Assembly: GCA_042140185.1 (NCBI GenBank)
Contig: CP159477.1
Span: forward strand, 2,852,001 to 2,916,000
DNA from: JANSXG01 sp024743075
Lineage (GTDB): Bacteria; Planctomycetota; Phycisphaerae; Phycisphaerales; UBA1924
Direction of reading: 5' to 3'
DNA length: 64,000 bases
Every line of letters starts with the position of its first letter. Position 1 is the stretch's first letter. Below, one piece after another: positions 20,074 through 30,095 of the stretch. Made by a program: the position numbers and the translations under genes. A model generated the notes under the pieces. The model worked only from the letters and a program-made list of their open reading frames with translations, was not told the DNA's origin and made no database searches.

Positions 20074-20847
20074 ATGAAGCACCGCGCCTTCACCCTCATC
20101 GAACTGCTCGTGGTCATCGCCGTCATTGGCATCCTTATCGCCATCCTCCTGCCCGCCCTGAACCGCGCGAAGATCCTCGGCGAAGACACGAAGAGCGCAT
20201 CCAACGTCCGGCAGAACGTCATCGACATCCTCGCCCTCGCCGAGGCCGACTCCGGCACCATGCCCATGGCGCCCGTCAACCCCGACTGGTCCTTCGCCGG
20301 CATGCCCGGCTGCCTCGCCACAACGCCGACGGGCTTCGAGTCCAACATCTCCTGGTTCGGTCACTCCGACCTGTGGCACCTCGTCGTGTGGTCCGCCGGC
20401 GGCGAGCGCACCAACGCCTGGATCAGCCCGTCCCGCGGCAACGCCGACTGGACCCGCTACCCGAACCTCAACGACTACAAACTTACGGAAACCGCCTTCG
20501 CCGACCCGCAGTACTGGGCCGAGGGCGCGAACCAATCCTGCGCGATCGGTCCCGACCCGACCTGCCGCTGGCTCGCGCCGCAGCGCCTCTCGACGCTCGC
20601 CTCACCGAGCGCCAAGGGCATGCTCTACGAGAACCCGCTGATCGCGCACCGGCGCCGCCCGAACATCGGGAGCAGTTCCGCCGAGCGCCGCGCGCTGGTC
20701 CCCGTCCCCATCGGCTTCTTCGACGGCCACGCCGACACAAGACCGCTCGGCGAAGCAGACGACCAGGGGGTCCCCAACCTGCCCTACTTCAACAGCCAGG
20801 GCCCCGTCCTCACCACAACCGACGGCTTCCGCGGCAGAGACTTCTGA
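20074..20847 (+). CDS. Prepilin-type N-terminal cleavage/methylation domain protein
   Basis: A 257-residue type IV pilin-like protein. The class III signal is KHRAFTLIELLVVIAVIGIL, with cleavage expected before Phe by a prepilin peptidase and the following helix serving as membrane anchor and assembly domain. The C-terminal FFDGHAD resembles the H-X9-DG processing-associated domain abundant in planctomycetes. These paralogues are numerous in the phylum and their role (pseudopilus or surface fibre) is mostly unknown. It converges with the giant beta-helix gene with an 8-bp gap. Confidence 0.88.
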   Translation: MKHRAFTLIELLVVIAVIGILIAILLPALNRAKILGEDTKSASNVRQNVIDILALAEADSGTMPMAPVNPDWSFAGMPGCLATTPTGFESNISWFGHSDLWHLVVWSAGGERTNAWISPSRGNADWTRYPNLNDYKLTETAFADPQYWAEGANQSCAIGPDPTCRWLAPQRLSTLASPSAKGMLYENPLIAHRRRPNIGSSSAERRALVPVPIGFFDGHADTRPLGEADDQGVPNLPYFNSQGPVLTTTDGFRGRDF

Positions 20848-20855
20848 ACCACCGC

Positions 20856-23800
20856 TCAGGCGGACGCGTCGCACGCGTCGCCGAACCCGCTGAGCACAAT
20901 GTTCAGGTCCGCGAGGTCCACAACGCCGTCGTCGTTCACGTCGCCGTCGCGTCCCACTTCGACCGCGTCTCCGAAGTTCCCGAGCACGAGGTTCAGGTCC
21001 GCGAGGTCGATAAAACCGTCGTTGTTCGCATCGCCCATGAGGCAATCGAAACCGCACGCCGCGCTGCTGACCGAGAACGGGCTGTAGCCGACGTTCATCG
21101 ACACCGGATCGCCCGCACCGGACCCACCGGGTGCGCCCGGCCCGGTCGGATCGCCCCACCAGGAGCAGCAGACATTGAGCTGCGCGTTGTTCGTGTTCTC
21201 GACGGCGAACTGTGAATTGCTCTCGAAACTGCACTCGCTGGCGAAGACCGTTCCAGCGCTGCGCCGAAGCCCGGTGCCGTTGCCGCTGAACGAGGTGCAC
21301 GACAGCGAAAGCGTGCCGCTGGAAACGTTCAGGCCGACGGCGGGGTTGTCGGCGAACAGGCAGTCTTCGACACGTGTCGTCGAGTTGATGTTTGTGAGCG
21401 CTGCCGAACCCGTCTCGGCCAGCCCGCACCGTTCGAAGACGCACTCCGAAACCGTTGACACCGCACTCGATAAGTACAAACCGAAGTCAGTCCCGCCGGT
21501 GCCGATGTCCGAAATCGTGCAATTCTCCATCACGAGATCCGGGCTACTCACGGCGGTGACATTCGAACGCACCGCGAAAGCGTTCCCGCCTCCGCCGTGG
21601 CGCACCGTCGTCCACCGCATCAGCGCGGATGAGTTCGCGCCGTTGAGGGTCACACCGTCCCACGTGTTCGCCGACGAATCATCCACCGAGGTCATAAGGA
21701 TCGGAGCCTCCATGGTGCCGAGGCACTCCAGACGCCCAAGCAGAAGCAGCTCGGCGGTGTCGTCTATTCCGAACACCGTCACGCCCGGATCGATCGTCAG
21801 CACACCGCCTGCGGGGACCGAGACATCGCCGGTATCCAGCTCGAATCCCTCGTGGCTCGCCATCGCGTGCATGACACTGTCCAGCGCGGTGCTGCCCGAC
21901 CGGACCCGGATCCGGTTCTTCGTGTTCGCCGAGAACTCGCACATCGACACGTCCTGCAGCGAGTTGGCCTGCACCAGAGCGCACACGCCGATGTTGTCGA
22001 AGAAGCCGCACTCGACGAGCGAGGACGATCCGTTCGAGCTCGCGCAGAAGAACCCGAAGTCACTGCTGGAGTCGCCGCAGTCGCGGAATTCTGTCCTGAG
22101 GCAATTCACGACGGAGTTCGTGGCATAGACGCCGTAGTCGATGCCGGCCGTTGAGATATCGGAGATCGTGCAGTCCTCGAGAACCACGTCCGGGCAGTTC
22201 GCTGCACACACATTGGATCGAATCGCGAATGCGTTCACCCCGCCGCCGTGCCGAACGGTCGTCCAGCGCAGCAACCCAGATGCGTTGGCGCCGTTAAACG
22301 TGACACCGTCCCAGGGATCAGCGTTCGTATCATCGAATGAGGTCATCAGGATGGGATCCGCTTCCGTGCCCAGGCACTCGAGGCGTCCCTGGACCAGAAG
22401 TTCGGCCGTGTTGTCGATGCCGAAGACGCGCACGCCCGGACCGACGCTGAGCACCGCGCCCGCCGGCACGCTCACATCACCGGAATCCAGTTCCCAGCCG
22501 TCCATGCCCGGGATGTTCTCCATCGCGCCGTCGACCGCGGTGCTCCCGGATGCGATGCGGATGCGCCCGATCGCGTTGCCCGCGAATGAGCCGCCGGTGA
22601 TGTCCTGCAGCGATCCCGGCTGGACGCGAGCGCACTGACCCATGTTGTCCTGAAACACGCAGTCAACGAGCGCGATCGAGCCGGTCGGCGCCGCCGCGAA
22701 GTACCCGAAGTCGGTCACGTCGAAGCCGCAGTTGCGGAAAGTCGTGCGCACGCAGGAGACCGCCGAGTTCGAGTTGTAGAGACCATAGTCGCTGCCAGTG
22801 GTATCGATGTCGGAGATCTCGCAGTCTTCGAGCACGACATCCGGTGCGTTCACGGCGGACACGTTCGATCGAACCGCGAACGCGTTCACGCCGCCGCCCC
22901 GCCGGACGCTCGTCCACTGCAGCAGTCCGGTCGCGTTCGCTCCGTTGAAGGTGACACCATCCCAGAGCGTGGCCGACGTGTCGTCAAACGACGTCATCAC
23001 GATCGGCTCGCCCGCGGTCCCCAGGCACTCCAGACGCCCCTGGACCAGCAATTCCGCTGACGCATTCAGCCCGCGGACCCAGGCGCCGGGACCGATCGTC
23101 AGCGTCACACCCGCCGGCACGGTCACGTCCCCGCCGTCGAGCTCCCAACTGTCCAGACCGACCATGTTCTCCATCATGCCGCCCGCCGAGGTCGTTCCGG
23201 AATTCACGCGGATCCGCGGCACGCTGTTGCCGCTGAACTCGCAGCCGGAAAACCCTTGCACGGACGACGGCTGGATGCGCGCGCACTGACCCATGTTGTT
23301 CGCGAACAGGCAGTCCTGCACCACGCTGCTGCCGTTGTTAGAGGTCGCATGGAACGCGAAGTCGCTCGACGCGTCGCCGCAGTCCACGAAGGTGCTGTCA
23401 ACGACTTCCACGACCGAATTCGTGCAGTAGAACCCGTAGTCCACGCCGCCGGTCGCGATGTCGGAGATCCACCCGTTCTCGAATCGCACGAGGCCCGAGT
23501 TCGCGGCCGTCACGTTCGATCGGATCGCGAAGGCGTTTACTCCCCCACCGCGACGGACGCTCGTCCATCGCATCAATCCGGTCGCGTTCGTCCCATTGAA
23601 CGTCACACCGTCCCACAGCGTCGCGGGCGTGTCGTCGAACGAAGTCATGACGATCGGCTCGAGCTCCGTGCCCAGGCACTCCAGCCGTCCCTGAACGATC
23701 AGCTCCGCCGTGGAATCGATCCCGAAGACACTGACGCCCGCTTCGATGGTGAAGGTTGTAAACGCCGGGACCGACAGGTCGCCCTGCGCGAGTTCAAAGC

Positions 23801-24589
23801 CCTCGAAGCCACCCGCCTGCGCGCGCATGACCCCGCCGTCGATCGTGCTTCCCGAAGCGATGCGTACACGATCGACGCCGTTTCCCGCAAAGGAATTCAT
23901 CGAGAATCCACCGATGCTCCAGGGTGCAACCAACGCGGCGCGTCCAGTGTTCGAATCGAAGTGGCACCCGCTCACCGTGAGCGACGCGACGCCCAGGTCC
24001 CGGATGGCGTAATCACCCAGGCCGTCCCCATTCGCCAGAAACAGCGAGTCGGTGATCGCGACGTTGCCGCCGTTGAGCATATATACGGCGTTGTCGCTGG
24101 TGGACGGACCAGCGCAGTCGCGGATCGTGCAGTTCATCAGCACCGTCGACGGCGAGTTGCTGGTCGTCAGGCCCGCCCCGACCGCGAACGCGTTGAAATC
24201 CCCTGCGAACCGGATCTCACAGAACGCAAAGTCGGCGGTCGCCGCCGCGCCGTTCACGATCAGGCCGTCCCACTGCCCGGCGCGCTGTCCAGAACCGAGG
24301 TGAACAGGATCGGTGAGCCGCTCGTACCGACGGCCGAGAGGTGCCCGTTGGAGACCTGAAGCGTCGTGTTGGTGTTCGCGAGCACGACCACGCCGGGCTC
24401 GATCGTGAGAGTCGCACCGCCGATCAGCGTCACGTTCGAAGTGATCTCGTACGGGCTGCCCGCGAGGTTCCAGGTCGTGTCGGCACCGATGTTCCCGCCG
24501 ACGAGCGTCTGCGCCGAGGCCGCAGCCGCCAACGCGAGAAAACCGACCAGCCCGCACCACAGCCGCCGCGCGTTCATCGAAATCGCCAT
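20856..24589 (-). CDS. Giant secreted parallel beta-helix protein with dockerin-like tail (frame break)
   Basis: About 1244 residues. A signal peptide (MNARRLWCGLVG to ASAQ) is followed by a first divergent module and then four closely related 217-residue modules. Each module has VPAG.T..IGPG, AELLVQGRLECLGT, MTSFDDT.A..WDGVTFNG, GGGVNAFA.RSNV and ISDI; short turn-rich repeats of this kind build right-handed beta-helices. Two dockerin-like repeats close the protein (DANNDGFIDLADLNLVLGNFG and DVNDDGVVDLADLN). The start ATG 24589 has GGAGGAG. A missing base at 24276-24280 (CCCGG) separates the signal peptide from the rest; adding one base rejoins them. The role may be surface adhesion or polysaccharide binding. 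Confidence 0.85.
21721..24325 (-). repeat. Four tandem 651-bp repeats inside the beta-helix gene
   Basis: The landmark AGGCACT (Glu-Cys-Leu of GRLECLGT) occurs at 21721, 22372, 23023 and 23674, i.e. exactly 651 bp (217 codons) apart each time. The copies differ by many substitutions, but length is conserved to the base. The upper boundary is approximate. Confidence 0.85.
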
Positions 24590-24699
24590 CTTGTCACTCC
24601 TCCAATCCTCCGCCGACCCGCGCGGCCGACGCCTCTACTTTCAACCTACCCCCAGCCGTTCGCCTCACCAAGCATTTCATGGGGATCAGTGCCAAATCG

Positions 24700-24724
24700 A
24701 GGCGGTCAAAACTGCCTGTTTTTT
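24700..24724 (+). terminator. Orphan intrinsic terminator upstream of the cystathionine beta-synthase gene
   Basis: AGGCGGT (24700-24706) pairs with ACTGCCT (24711-24717) with one G-T pair and loop CAAA, followed by G and six T. It is a textbook terminator on the plus strand, yet no plus-strand gene lies within 3.8 kb upstream. Confidence 0.65.
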
Positions 24725-24781
24725 CGCCAGATCCGCATCGGTCCGCGATTCAGGCTTCCCATCCCCCTTCCGGTCCTCCGT

Positions 24782-24787
24782 TAGACT
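24782..24787 (+). promoter_or_regulatory. -10 box, leaderless-type promoter
   Basis: TAGACT is 6 nt before ATG 24794 with no Shine-Dalgarno. Confidence 0.5.
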
Positions 24788-24793
24788 GTCCCC

Positions 24794-26287
24794 ATGACCC
24801 AGACCTCTTCGACCCCCGCTTCCGGCGAGGCGCGATCCCTCGCTCCCGTCTACCGATCCGCCCTCGAGATGATCGGCAACACGCCGATGCTTGAGCTCAC
24901 CAACCTCGATTCCGGCTCCTGCCGCCTCTTCGGCAAGCTCGAGATGATGAACCCCGCCGGCTCCATCAAGGACCGCATCGGCCTGAGCATGATCGAAGCC
25001 GCCGAGCGCGACGGGCGCCTGAACCCGAACGCCGACCCCAAGCCCACCATCATCGAGGGCACCGCCGGCAACACCGGCCTCGGCCTCGCCCTCGTCGCCG
25101 GCCAGCGCGGCTACCGCATGCTCGTTGTCGTCCCCGACAAGATGAGCGAGGGCAAGATCCAGCACCTCCGTGCCATGGGCGCGGAGGTCGTGCTCGCGCG
25201 ATCCGACGTCCAGAAGGGCCACCCCGAGTACTACCAGGACGTCGCAGCCCGACTCGCCGAGAAGACCCCCAACAGCATCTACATCAACCAGTTCTCCAAC
25301 GACCACAACACCGCCGCGCACTACGAGCACACCGGCCCCGAGATCCACCGCCAGCTCGAAGCGCTCGGCGGCGTCGATGTCTTCATCGCCGGCGTGGGCT
25401 CCGGCGGCACCATCTCCGGCGTCGGGCGCTACCTCAAAGAGCAGAACCCCAACTGCAAGATCGTCCTCGCCGACCCCGCCGGCTCCATCCTCGAACCCCT
25501 GATCAACCGGGGTGAAAAGGTCGAGGCCGGGTCGTGGCTCGTCGAAGGCATGGGCGAGGACTTCGTCCCGGACATCTGCGACCTCAGCGTGGTCGACGAG
25601 GCCATCGCCGTCACTGATGCCGAGTCCTTCCATGCCGCGCGCGAACTGCTCGACAAGGAGGGCCTGCTCGCCGGGTCCAGCACAGGCTGCCTCATCGCCG
25701 CGGCCAAGAAGTTCTGCGCCAAGCAGGACAAGCCGCTGAACGTCGTCACGCTCATCTGCGACCAGGGCGCCAAGTACCTCGGCAAGATGTTCAACGACTA
25801 CTGGATGATCGACAACGGCTTCATCGATCGCGAGAAGACCGGCGATCTGCGCGACATCATCGCGCGGCGTCACGCCAGCCGCGAGGACTACGTCGCCAAG
25901 CCGACCGACCCGCTCAGCCAGATCATCAAGGTCATGGACCTGCAGAACATCTCGCAGATGGCGGTCGTCGAGACCGTGCACCTCACCTCGACGGGTCGTG
26001 ACCACGACAAGGTCGTGGGCATCATCGACGAGGGCGACATCCTCATGGCGGTCGTGCAGGGCGACTCGGCGCTGTCGCGCCCGGTGTCGGACTTCATGAC
26101 CACGCGCCTCGAGACGATCTCGCCGACCGCCAAGGTCGAGGACCTGATCCCGATCTTCCGGGCCGACCGCGTCGCGATCGTCGTCGACGACAACCCGCCG
26201 AAGGGCGCGGGCACCGAGTTCCGCGAGTACCTCGGCCTGATCACCAAGATCGACCTCATCAACTACCTGCGTCGCCAGCTCAAGTAA
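24794..26287 (+). CDS. Cystathionine beta-synthase with C-terminal CBS domain pair
   Basis: A 497-residue PLP enzyme condensing serine and homocysteine to cystathionine. The PLP lysine lies in NPAGSIKDRIG; GTAGNTGLGLA and the phosphate loop GVGSGGTISGV follow. Residues about 345-497 form a Bateman pair (LSQIIKVMDLQNISQMAVVE, later PVSDFMTTRL and ITKIDLINYL), the regulatory module that in eukaryotic CBS responds to S-adenosylmethionine. The N-terminal haem domain of animals is absent. A cysteine synthase is the alternative, but the length and CBS pair favour this call. The cystathionine gamma-lyase-type gene follows 54 bp later. Confidence 0.9.
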   Translation: MTQTSSTPASGEARSLAPVYRSALEMIGNTPMLELTNLDSGSCRLFGKLEMMNPAGSIKDRIGLSMIEAAERDGRLNPNADPKPTIIEGTAGNTGLGLALVAGQRGYRMLVVVPDKMSEGKIQHLRAMGAEVVLARSDVQKGHPEYYQDVAARLAEKTPNSIYINQFSNDHNTAAHYEHTGPEIHRQLEALGGVDVFIAGVGSGGTISGVGRYLKEQNPNCKIVLADPAGSILEPLINRGEKVEAGSWLVEGMGEDFVPDICDLSVVDEAIAVTDAESFHAARELLDKEGLLAGSSTGCLIAAAKKFCAKQDKPLNVVTLICDQGAKYLGKMFNDYWMIDNGFIDREKTGDLRDIIARRHASREDYVAKPTDPLSQIIKVMDLQNISQMAVVETVHLTSTGRDHDKVVGIIDEGDILMAVVQGDSALSRPVSDFMTTRLETISPTAKVEDLIPIFRADRVAIVVDDNPPKGAGTEFREYLGLITKIDLINYLRRQLK

Positions 26288-26341
26288 GCACCTTCCCACG
26301 CTTCGCATTCCATCACCGACCCCATCCCTACGGGAGCCAGC

Positions 26342-27577
26342 ATGTCCGACCACTCGAACCTCCGCATCGCCAGCCAGGTCATCCACGCCGGCCAGCACGC
26401 CGAACCCGTCACCGGCGCCGTGATGCCCCCCATCTTCACCAGCACCACCTACGCCCAGGAATCGCCGGGCGTGCACAAGGGCTTCGAGTACTCGCGCTCG
26501 CACAACCCCACCCGCTACGCGCTCGAGCGCATGATCGCCAAGCTCGAGGGCTCGACCATCACCGAGGACACCGACCCCTCCTGCGGCGGGTTCGCCTTCG
26601 CCTCGGGCCTCGCCGCGATGGCCACCGCGCTCGAACTCATCGACGCCGGCTCGCACATCATCTCGATGGACGACATCTACGGCGGCTCAAACCGCCTGCT
26701 CCAGAAGGTCCGCCAGCGCACGCAGAACCTCGACATCGATTTCGTGGACCTTACCGACGAGTCGAAGCTCCGCGCGGCGATGCGCCCCGACACCGCGATG
26801 CTCTGGGTCGAGACCCCGACAAACCCGACGCTGAAGATCGTCGACATCGCGCGCGTTGCGCAGATCGCCCACGAGGTCAACCCCAAGTGCCTCGTCGTGG
26901 TGGACAACACCTTCTGCTCGCCGGTGAACCAGCGCCCGCTCGAGCACGGCGCGGACATCGTCATGCACTCCTCGACCAAGTACGTCAACGGACACTCCGA
27001 CGTCGTCGGCGGCATCCTCGTCACCGGCAAACCCGAACTCGCCGAGCGCCTCCGCTTCCTGCAGAACGCCATCGGCTCGGTCATGGGCCCTTTCGATTCG
27101 TACCTGACCCTGCGCGGGCTCAAGACCCTCGACGTGCGCATCCGGCGCCACAACGCCAGCGCCCTGCGCATCGCCAAGCACCTCGAAGCCAGTGAGCTCG
27201 TGGATCGCGTGGTGTACCCCGGCCTCGAAAGCCACCCGCAGCACAGTGTGTACAAGAAGCAGATGGAAGCGACCGGCGGCGGCGGGACCGGCATGATCAC
27301 CTTCTTCATCAAGGGCGGGCTCGAACCGGCCAAGGCCTTCCTCGAGACCGTCAGCATCTTCACGCTCGCCGAATCGCTCGGCGGCATCGAGTCGCTCATC
27401 GAGCACCCGGCGATCATGACGCATGCATCCGTGCCGCCGGAACAGCGGGCGGTGCTCGGGATCGATGACGCGCTGATCCGCCTGTCGGTCGGCATCGAGG
27501 ACTGCGACGACCTGATCGCCGATGTGGACCGGGCCCTCGAGGCAGCATCGGCCAAGATGGGGGCGATGGCGGGCTGA
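26342..27577 (+). CDS. Cystathionine gamma-lyase / gamma-synthase family PLP enzyme
   Basis: A 411-residue Cys/Met-metabolism enzyme. It shows EYSRSHNPTRYALE, WVETPTNPTLKI, VVDNTFCSP and the PLP-lysine motif SSTKYVNGHSDVVGG, then ESLGGIESLIEHPA. Sequence alone does not separate lyase from synthase. Its position right behind a cystathionine beta-synthase makes cystathionine gamma-lyase (cystathionine to cysteine, 2-oxobutyrate and ammonia) the better call. GGGAG precedes the start. The two genes form a probable operon with thiE. Confidence 0.9.
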   Translation: MSDHSNLRIASQVIHAGQHAEPVTGAVMPPIFTSTTYAQESPGVHKGFEYSRSHNPTRYALERMIAKLEGSTITEDTDPSCGGFAFASGLAAMATALELIDAGSHIISMDDIYGGSNRLLQKVRQRTQNLDIDFVDLTDESKLRAAMRPDTAMLWVETPTNPTLKIVDIARVAQIAHEVNPKCLVVVDNTFCSPVNQRPLEHGADIVMHSSTKYVNGHSDVVGGILVTGKPELAERLRFLQNAIGSVMGPFDSYLTLRGLKTLDVRIRRHNASALRIAKHLEASELVDRVVYPGLESHPQHSVYKKQMEATGGGGTGMITFFIKGGLEPAKAFLETVSIFTLAESLGGIESLIEHPAIMTHASVPPEQRAVLGIDDALIRLSVGIEDCDDLIADVDRALEAASAKMGAMAG

Positions 27578-27587
27578 TCGGCTCGCC

Positions 27588-27593
27588 TACGCT
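27588..27593 (+). promoter_or_regulatory. -10 box before thiE
   Basis: TACGCT ends 5 nt before ATG 27599; a TTG at 27593 overlaps it. No Shine-Dalgarno is visible. Confidence 0.3.
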
Positions 27594-27598
27594 TGGAC

Positions 27599-28287
27599 AT
27601 GACCAGTGGCCAGCCAGACCGCTGCCCTTGCCCGCGCTGCCCGTGCCCGGTGCATCGCCAATGGTCGCTGTGCGTGCTGGTGACCGAGTCGATCTGCAAG
27701 AGGCCGTGGGAAGATGTCGCTCGCGCCGCGCTCGAGGCCGGGGCGGACTGCATCCAGCTGCGTGAAAAGAACTGTCCGGGCGCGAGCTGCTCAGCCGCGC
27801 ACGCCGGCTGCGTGAGCTGACGCAGCAGCACGATGCGGCGCTCGTCATCAACGACCGCCCGGACATCGCGGCGCTCGTCGAGGCCGACGGCGTGCACCTG
27901 GGCCAGAGCGATCTGCCCGTCGGCGAAGCGCGCCGGATCGTCGGCGACGGCGTGTGCATCGGCGTGAGCGCGACGACGCTTGAGCAGGCGAGCGAAGCCC
28001 TGCGCGACGGCGCGGACATGCTCGGCCTCGGCCCGATGTTCCCGACGACCACCAAGGCCAACCCCGGCGGACGCACCGACGGCTCGGTCGCCGGCCCGAA
28101 GCTCGCGCGCGAGGTGCTCACGAAGCATCCGGACACCCCCCACCTCGCCATCGGCGGCATCGGGCCGGAGAACATCGAAGAGCTGCGCGAAGCGGGTGTC
28201 CGCGGCATCGCGGTGAGCGGCGTGGTGTGCGCATCGGACGATCCGGGGGCGGTAGTGGAGCGGCTGGTTGGGGCGATGAAGTCGTAG
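27599..28287 (+). CDS. thiE: Thiamine-phosphate synthase (frame break)
   Basis: Joins the pyrimidine and thiazole moieties of thiamine. Read across the break the product is about 229 residues: CIQLREKN, LVINDRPDIA, DGVHLGQSDLPV, GLGPMFPTTTKA and the phosphate-binding AIGGI are all present in order. The break is at CCGGG 27776-27780; adding one base gives LREKN-C-GRELLSRARRLREL in one frame. An N-terminal Cys/Pro-rich extension (RCPCPRCPCPVH) is unusual for ThiE. It follows the cystathionine gamma-lyase gene by 21 bp. Confidence 0.88.
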
Positions 28288-28307
28288 GTGATTCGGGACT
28301 GGGCGGG

Positions 28308-28313
28308 TAGGAT
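28308..28313 (+). promoter_or_regulatory. -10 box, leaderless-type promoter
   Basis: TAGGAT is 6 nt before ATG 28320, no Shine-Dalgarno. Confidence 0.5.
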
Positions 28314-28319
28314 CTTTGG

Positions 28320-28856
28320 ATGCCCCAAGACGCGACAACCAGCCATCTGAATCCAGCCGATTCGCCACACGCCGAACTGGGCGAACGAGCGATCCGGCTG
28401 AATCCTGACGCGGCCTCTATCTGTCCGTGGTGCCTGTACCGACTTGAAGGCTCGCTCAGCGCGGGACAGGAGCGGCCTTGCCCCGAGTGTGGCGAACCCG
28501 TGTCCGAAGAGTTCAACCTCGAAGAATGGGGCGCTCGCGCCCGTGCTGCTCCCCTCCTGCGGTTTGTCGTGTTCTGGTGGGGCGGCTGTGTGGCTCTCTG
28601 GTCTGTTGTGGTCATCGGCATCGCGCTCGCCTTTCTCAAGCAGCCAACCGGCCCAGTGGTGCAGTCGATCATCCTCTCGGCCCCAATTCTCGTAGCGGCG
28701 ACCCCCTTCGTTACCTTCGGCTGCTGCTATCGGTTGCTCTACCTCCGGCGCCCGACGCGGGCCGCCGGGTCGCGACTGGTGATCAGTATCGGCGTCGCCG
28801 TAGCCCACACCGCCGTCGCGTGTGTGGTTCTTTTGGCGCTCTTGCTTGCGCTTTAG
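28320..28856 (+). CDS. Zinc-ribbon membrane protein, family member 1
   Basis: A 178-residue protein of unknown function. One zinc ribbon (CPWC near residue 35, CPECGEPVS near 54) is followed by three or four membrane helices. The arrangement CPxCLYxL...CPECGE then helices is shared with the genes at 28953 and 37583, which carry an extra N-terminal ribbon. A membrane-tethered zinc-ribbon domain suggests protein- or nucleic-acid binding at the membrane; no enzymatic motif is seen. Confidence 0.7.
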   Translation: MPQDATTSHLNPADSPHAELGERAIRLNPDAASICPWCLYRLEGSLSAGQERPCPECGEPVSEEFNLEEWGARARAAPLLRFVVFWWGGCVALWSVVVIGIALAFLKQPTGPVVQSIILSAPILVAATPFVTFGCCYRLLYLRRPTRAAGSRLVISIGVAVAHTAVACVVLLALLLAL

Positions 28857-28952
28857 AGATGGGAGATTTGGCCGTGTGGCTGATCGTGCTGAGGGGTTGG
28901 TGAAGGCAATCGGGAACCGAGGCCAACGAGGCACGAATAGTGGGTGCTTGCC

Positions 28953-29717
28953 ATGTCCATGCCCACTGACCATCCAGAAACCGGGCCTCTCGTCGGCTGC
29001 CGGCGCTGTGGCACTTCGTTCGTCTGCGACGCACCCGAACTGTCCGGCGCGGTTGAGTGTCCGAAGTGTTTGCGGATCGCGTGGCTGAGCAAGGAAGACG
29101 AGGGCAGGGTTCGCGACGCCGCGAGTCGGCAGCTGCAAGACGGGTCGTACAGCAGACGCTTCATCGAACAACGTTCGGAGCACCTCAAGGCGCTGGCCTT
29201 GCCCTCAGAAACTCGAGAGACGTATGCCAAACTTGCCCAGAAGCTCCGACGCGGTGCCGCGGAGACTTGCCCCTACTGTTTGTACAACCTTTCAGGAGTG
29301 CTCGAAGGCGACGAGCCCCTACCGTGCCCGGAGTGCGGCGAGGAGACCTCACGGCCCGTGAACATCATGCTGTGGGGCCAGCGATCGAACGCGACGAGTG
29401 CTCACAGCAAAGTTGCTCGATTCGCATGGCTCGCTGTTTCGGGCTGGTACTTCCTCACGGAGTCTCTCTTCTCGCTGTTCGAAAGTGCGGGATGGCAGAC
29501 CGGGCTCCGAACGCTCGCTGAATTCGTCACTGGCATCGGGACCATTGCGTTGCCATTCGTGGTCTCCTATTCGGCGTACGCGTGGCTCTCGCTCCGCAAC
29601 CCGACGATGAACCGCGCTGTCGTTTTCTTGCTCGCGCTTGTCTACGGCGTTGTGAACCTCGCAGCCGCGCTCCTCCTGCTGGTGATCGGAAGCCTCGTGT
29701 TCTACTACTACGCGTGA
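28953..29717 (+). CDS. Double zinc-ribbon membrane protein, family member 2
   Basis: A 254-residue paralogue of the preceding gene. The N-terminal ribbon is CRRCGTSFVC...CPKC, the second is CPYCLYNL...CPECGEE near residue 100, and three hydrophobic helices occupy residues 150-254. A GTG at 28944 is an alternative start. The same order (CRRCGTxFVC, SGAV.C, CPxCLY, CPECGE, helices, then a SLRNP/RLRNP turn before the last pair of helices) occurs in the gene at 37583-38344. Function unknown. Confidence 0.7.
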   Translation: MSMPTDHPETGPLVGCRRCGTSFVCDAPELSGAVECPKCLRIAWLSKEDEGRVRDAASRQLQDGSYSRRFIEQRSEHLKALALPSETRETYAKLAQKLRRGAAETCPYCLYNLSGVLEGDEPLPCPECGEETSRPVNIMLWGQRSNATSAHSKVARFAWLAVSGWYFLTESLFSLFESAGWQTGLRTLAEFVTGIGTIALPFVVSYSAYAWLSLRNPTMNRAVVFLLALVYGVVNLAAALLLLVIGSLVFYYYA

Positions 29718-29734
29718 TCGATGCCTGCATCGGC

Positions 29735-30028
29735 TCACACCACCAACCCCGCCAACCTGAGCAGTTTCAGAACCACCGCACCCGATGACGCGAAGTGTTC
29801 GACGATCTGGACCTGGCGGAGCTCGCGATCGGTCGCGTCGGCGAGCGCGTCGAGCAGGCGCTCGGCTTCGGCGAGTTCGTCGTCGGTGAAGGCGTCGCGC
29901 AGGGCGAGGGCGTCGAAGGGCAGGCGCTGCGACGCCTGGAGGTACGCGCTGCCGGCGGCGGTGATCTCGGCGCGGTAGCGGTTCTGGCGGGCGCGGAGGG
30001 AGTCGGGGTGAGGGGTGGAGTCGTTCAT
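29735..30028 (-). CDS. Small helical hypothetical protein
   Basis: A 97-residue protein, mostly helical and acidic in the middle (FTDDELAEAERLLDALADATDREL), ending in a hydrophobic SSGAVVLKLLRLAGLVV. ATG 30028 has AAGG about 7 nt upstream. It lies just downstream of the lipoprotein gene at 30096 on the same strand and may be co-transcribed. No family recognised. Confidence 0.55.
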   Translation of the reverse strand: MNDSTPHPDSLRARQNRYRAEITAAGSAYLQASQRLPFDALALRDAFTDDELAEAERLLDALADATDRELRQVQIVEHFASSGAVVLKLLRLAGLVV

Positions 30029-30095
30029 GGGTCGGACCTTTCGGGGTCGGGAGTGGGTGCGGGTGCGTGAATCCGGATCAGTTGCCGGGTGGGTT

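Noticed and set aside
21700..24300. Regular repeats considered as a CRISPR array
   Set aside because: Repeat period is 651 bp, in frame, and codes for beta-helix modules; no short direct repeats with unique spacers exist.
24686..26656. A 656-codon open frame antisense to the cystathionine beta-synthase gene
   Set aside because: No recognisable domain, repetitive Gly/Val/Asp composition, and a well conserved enzyme on the opposite strand.
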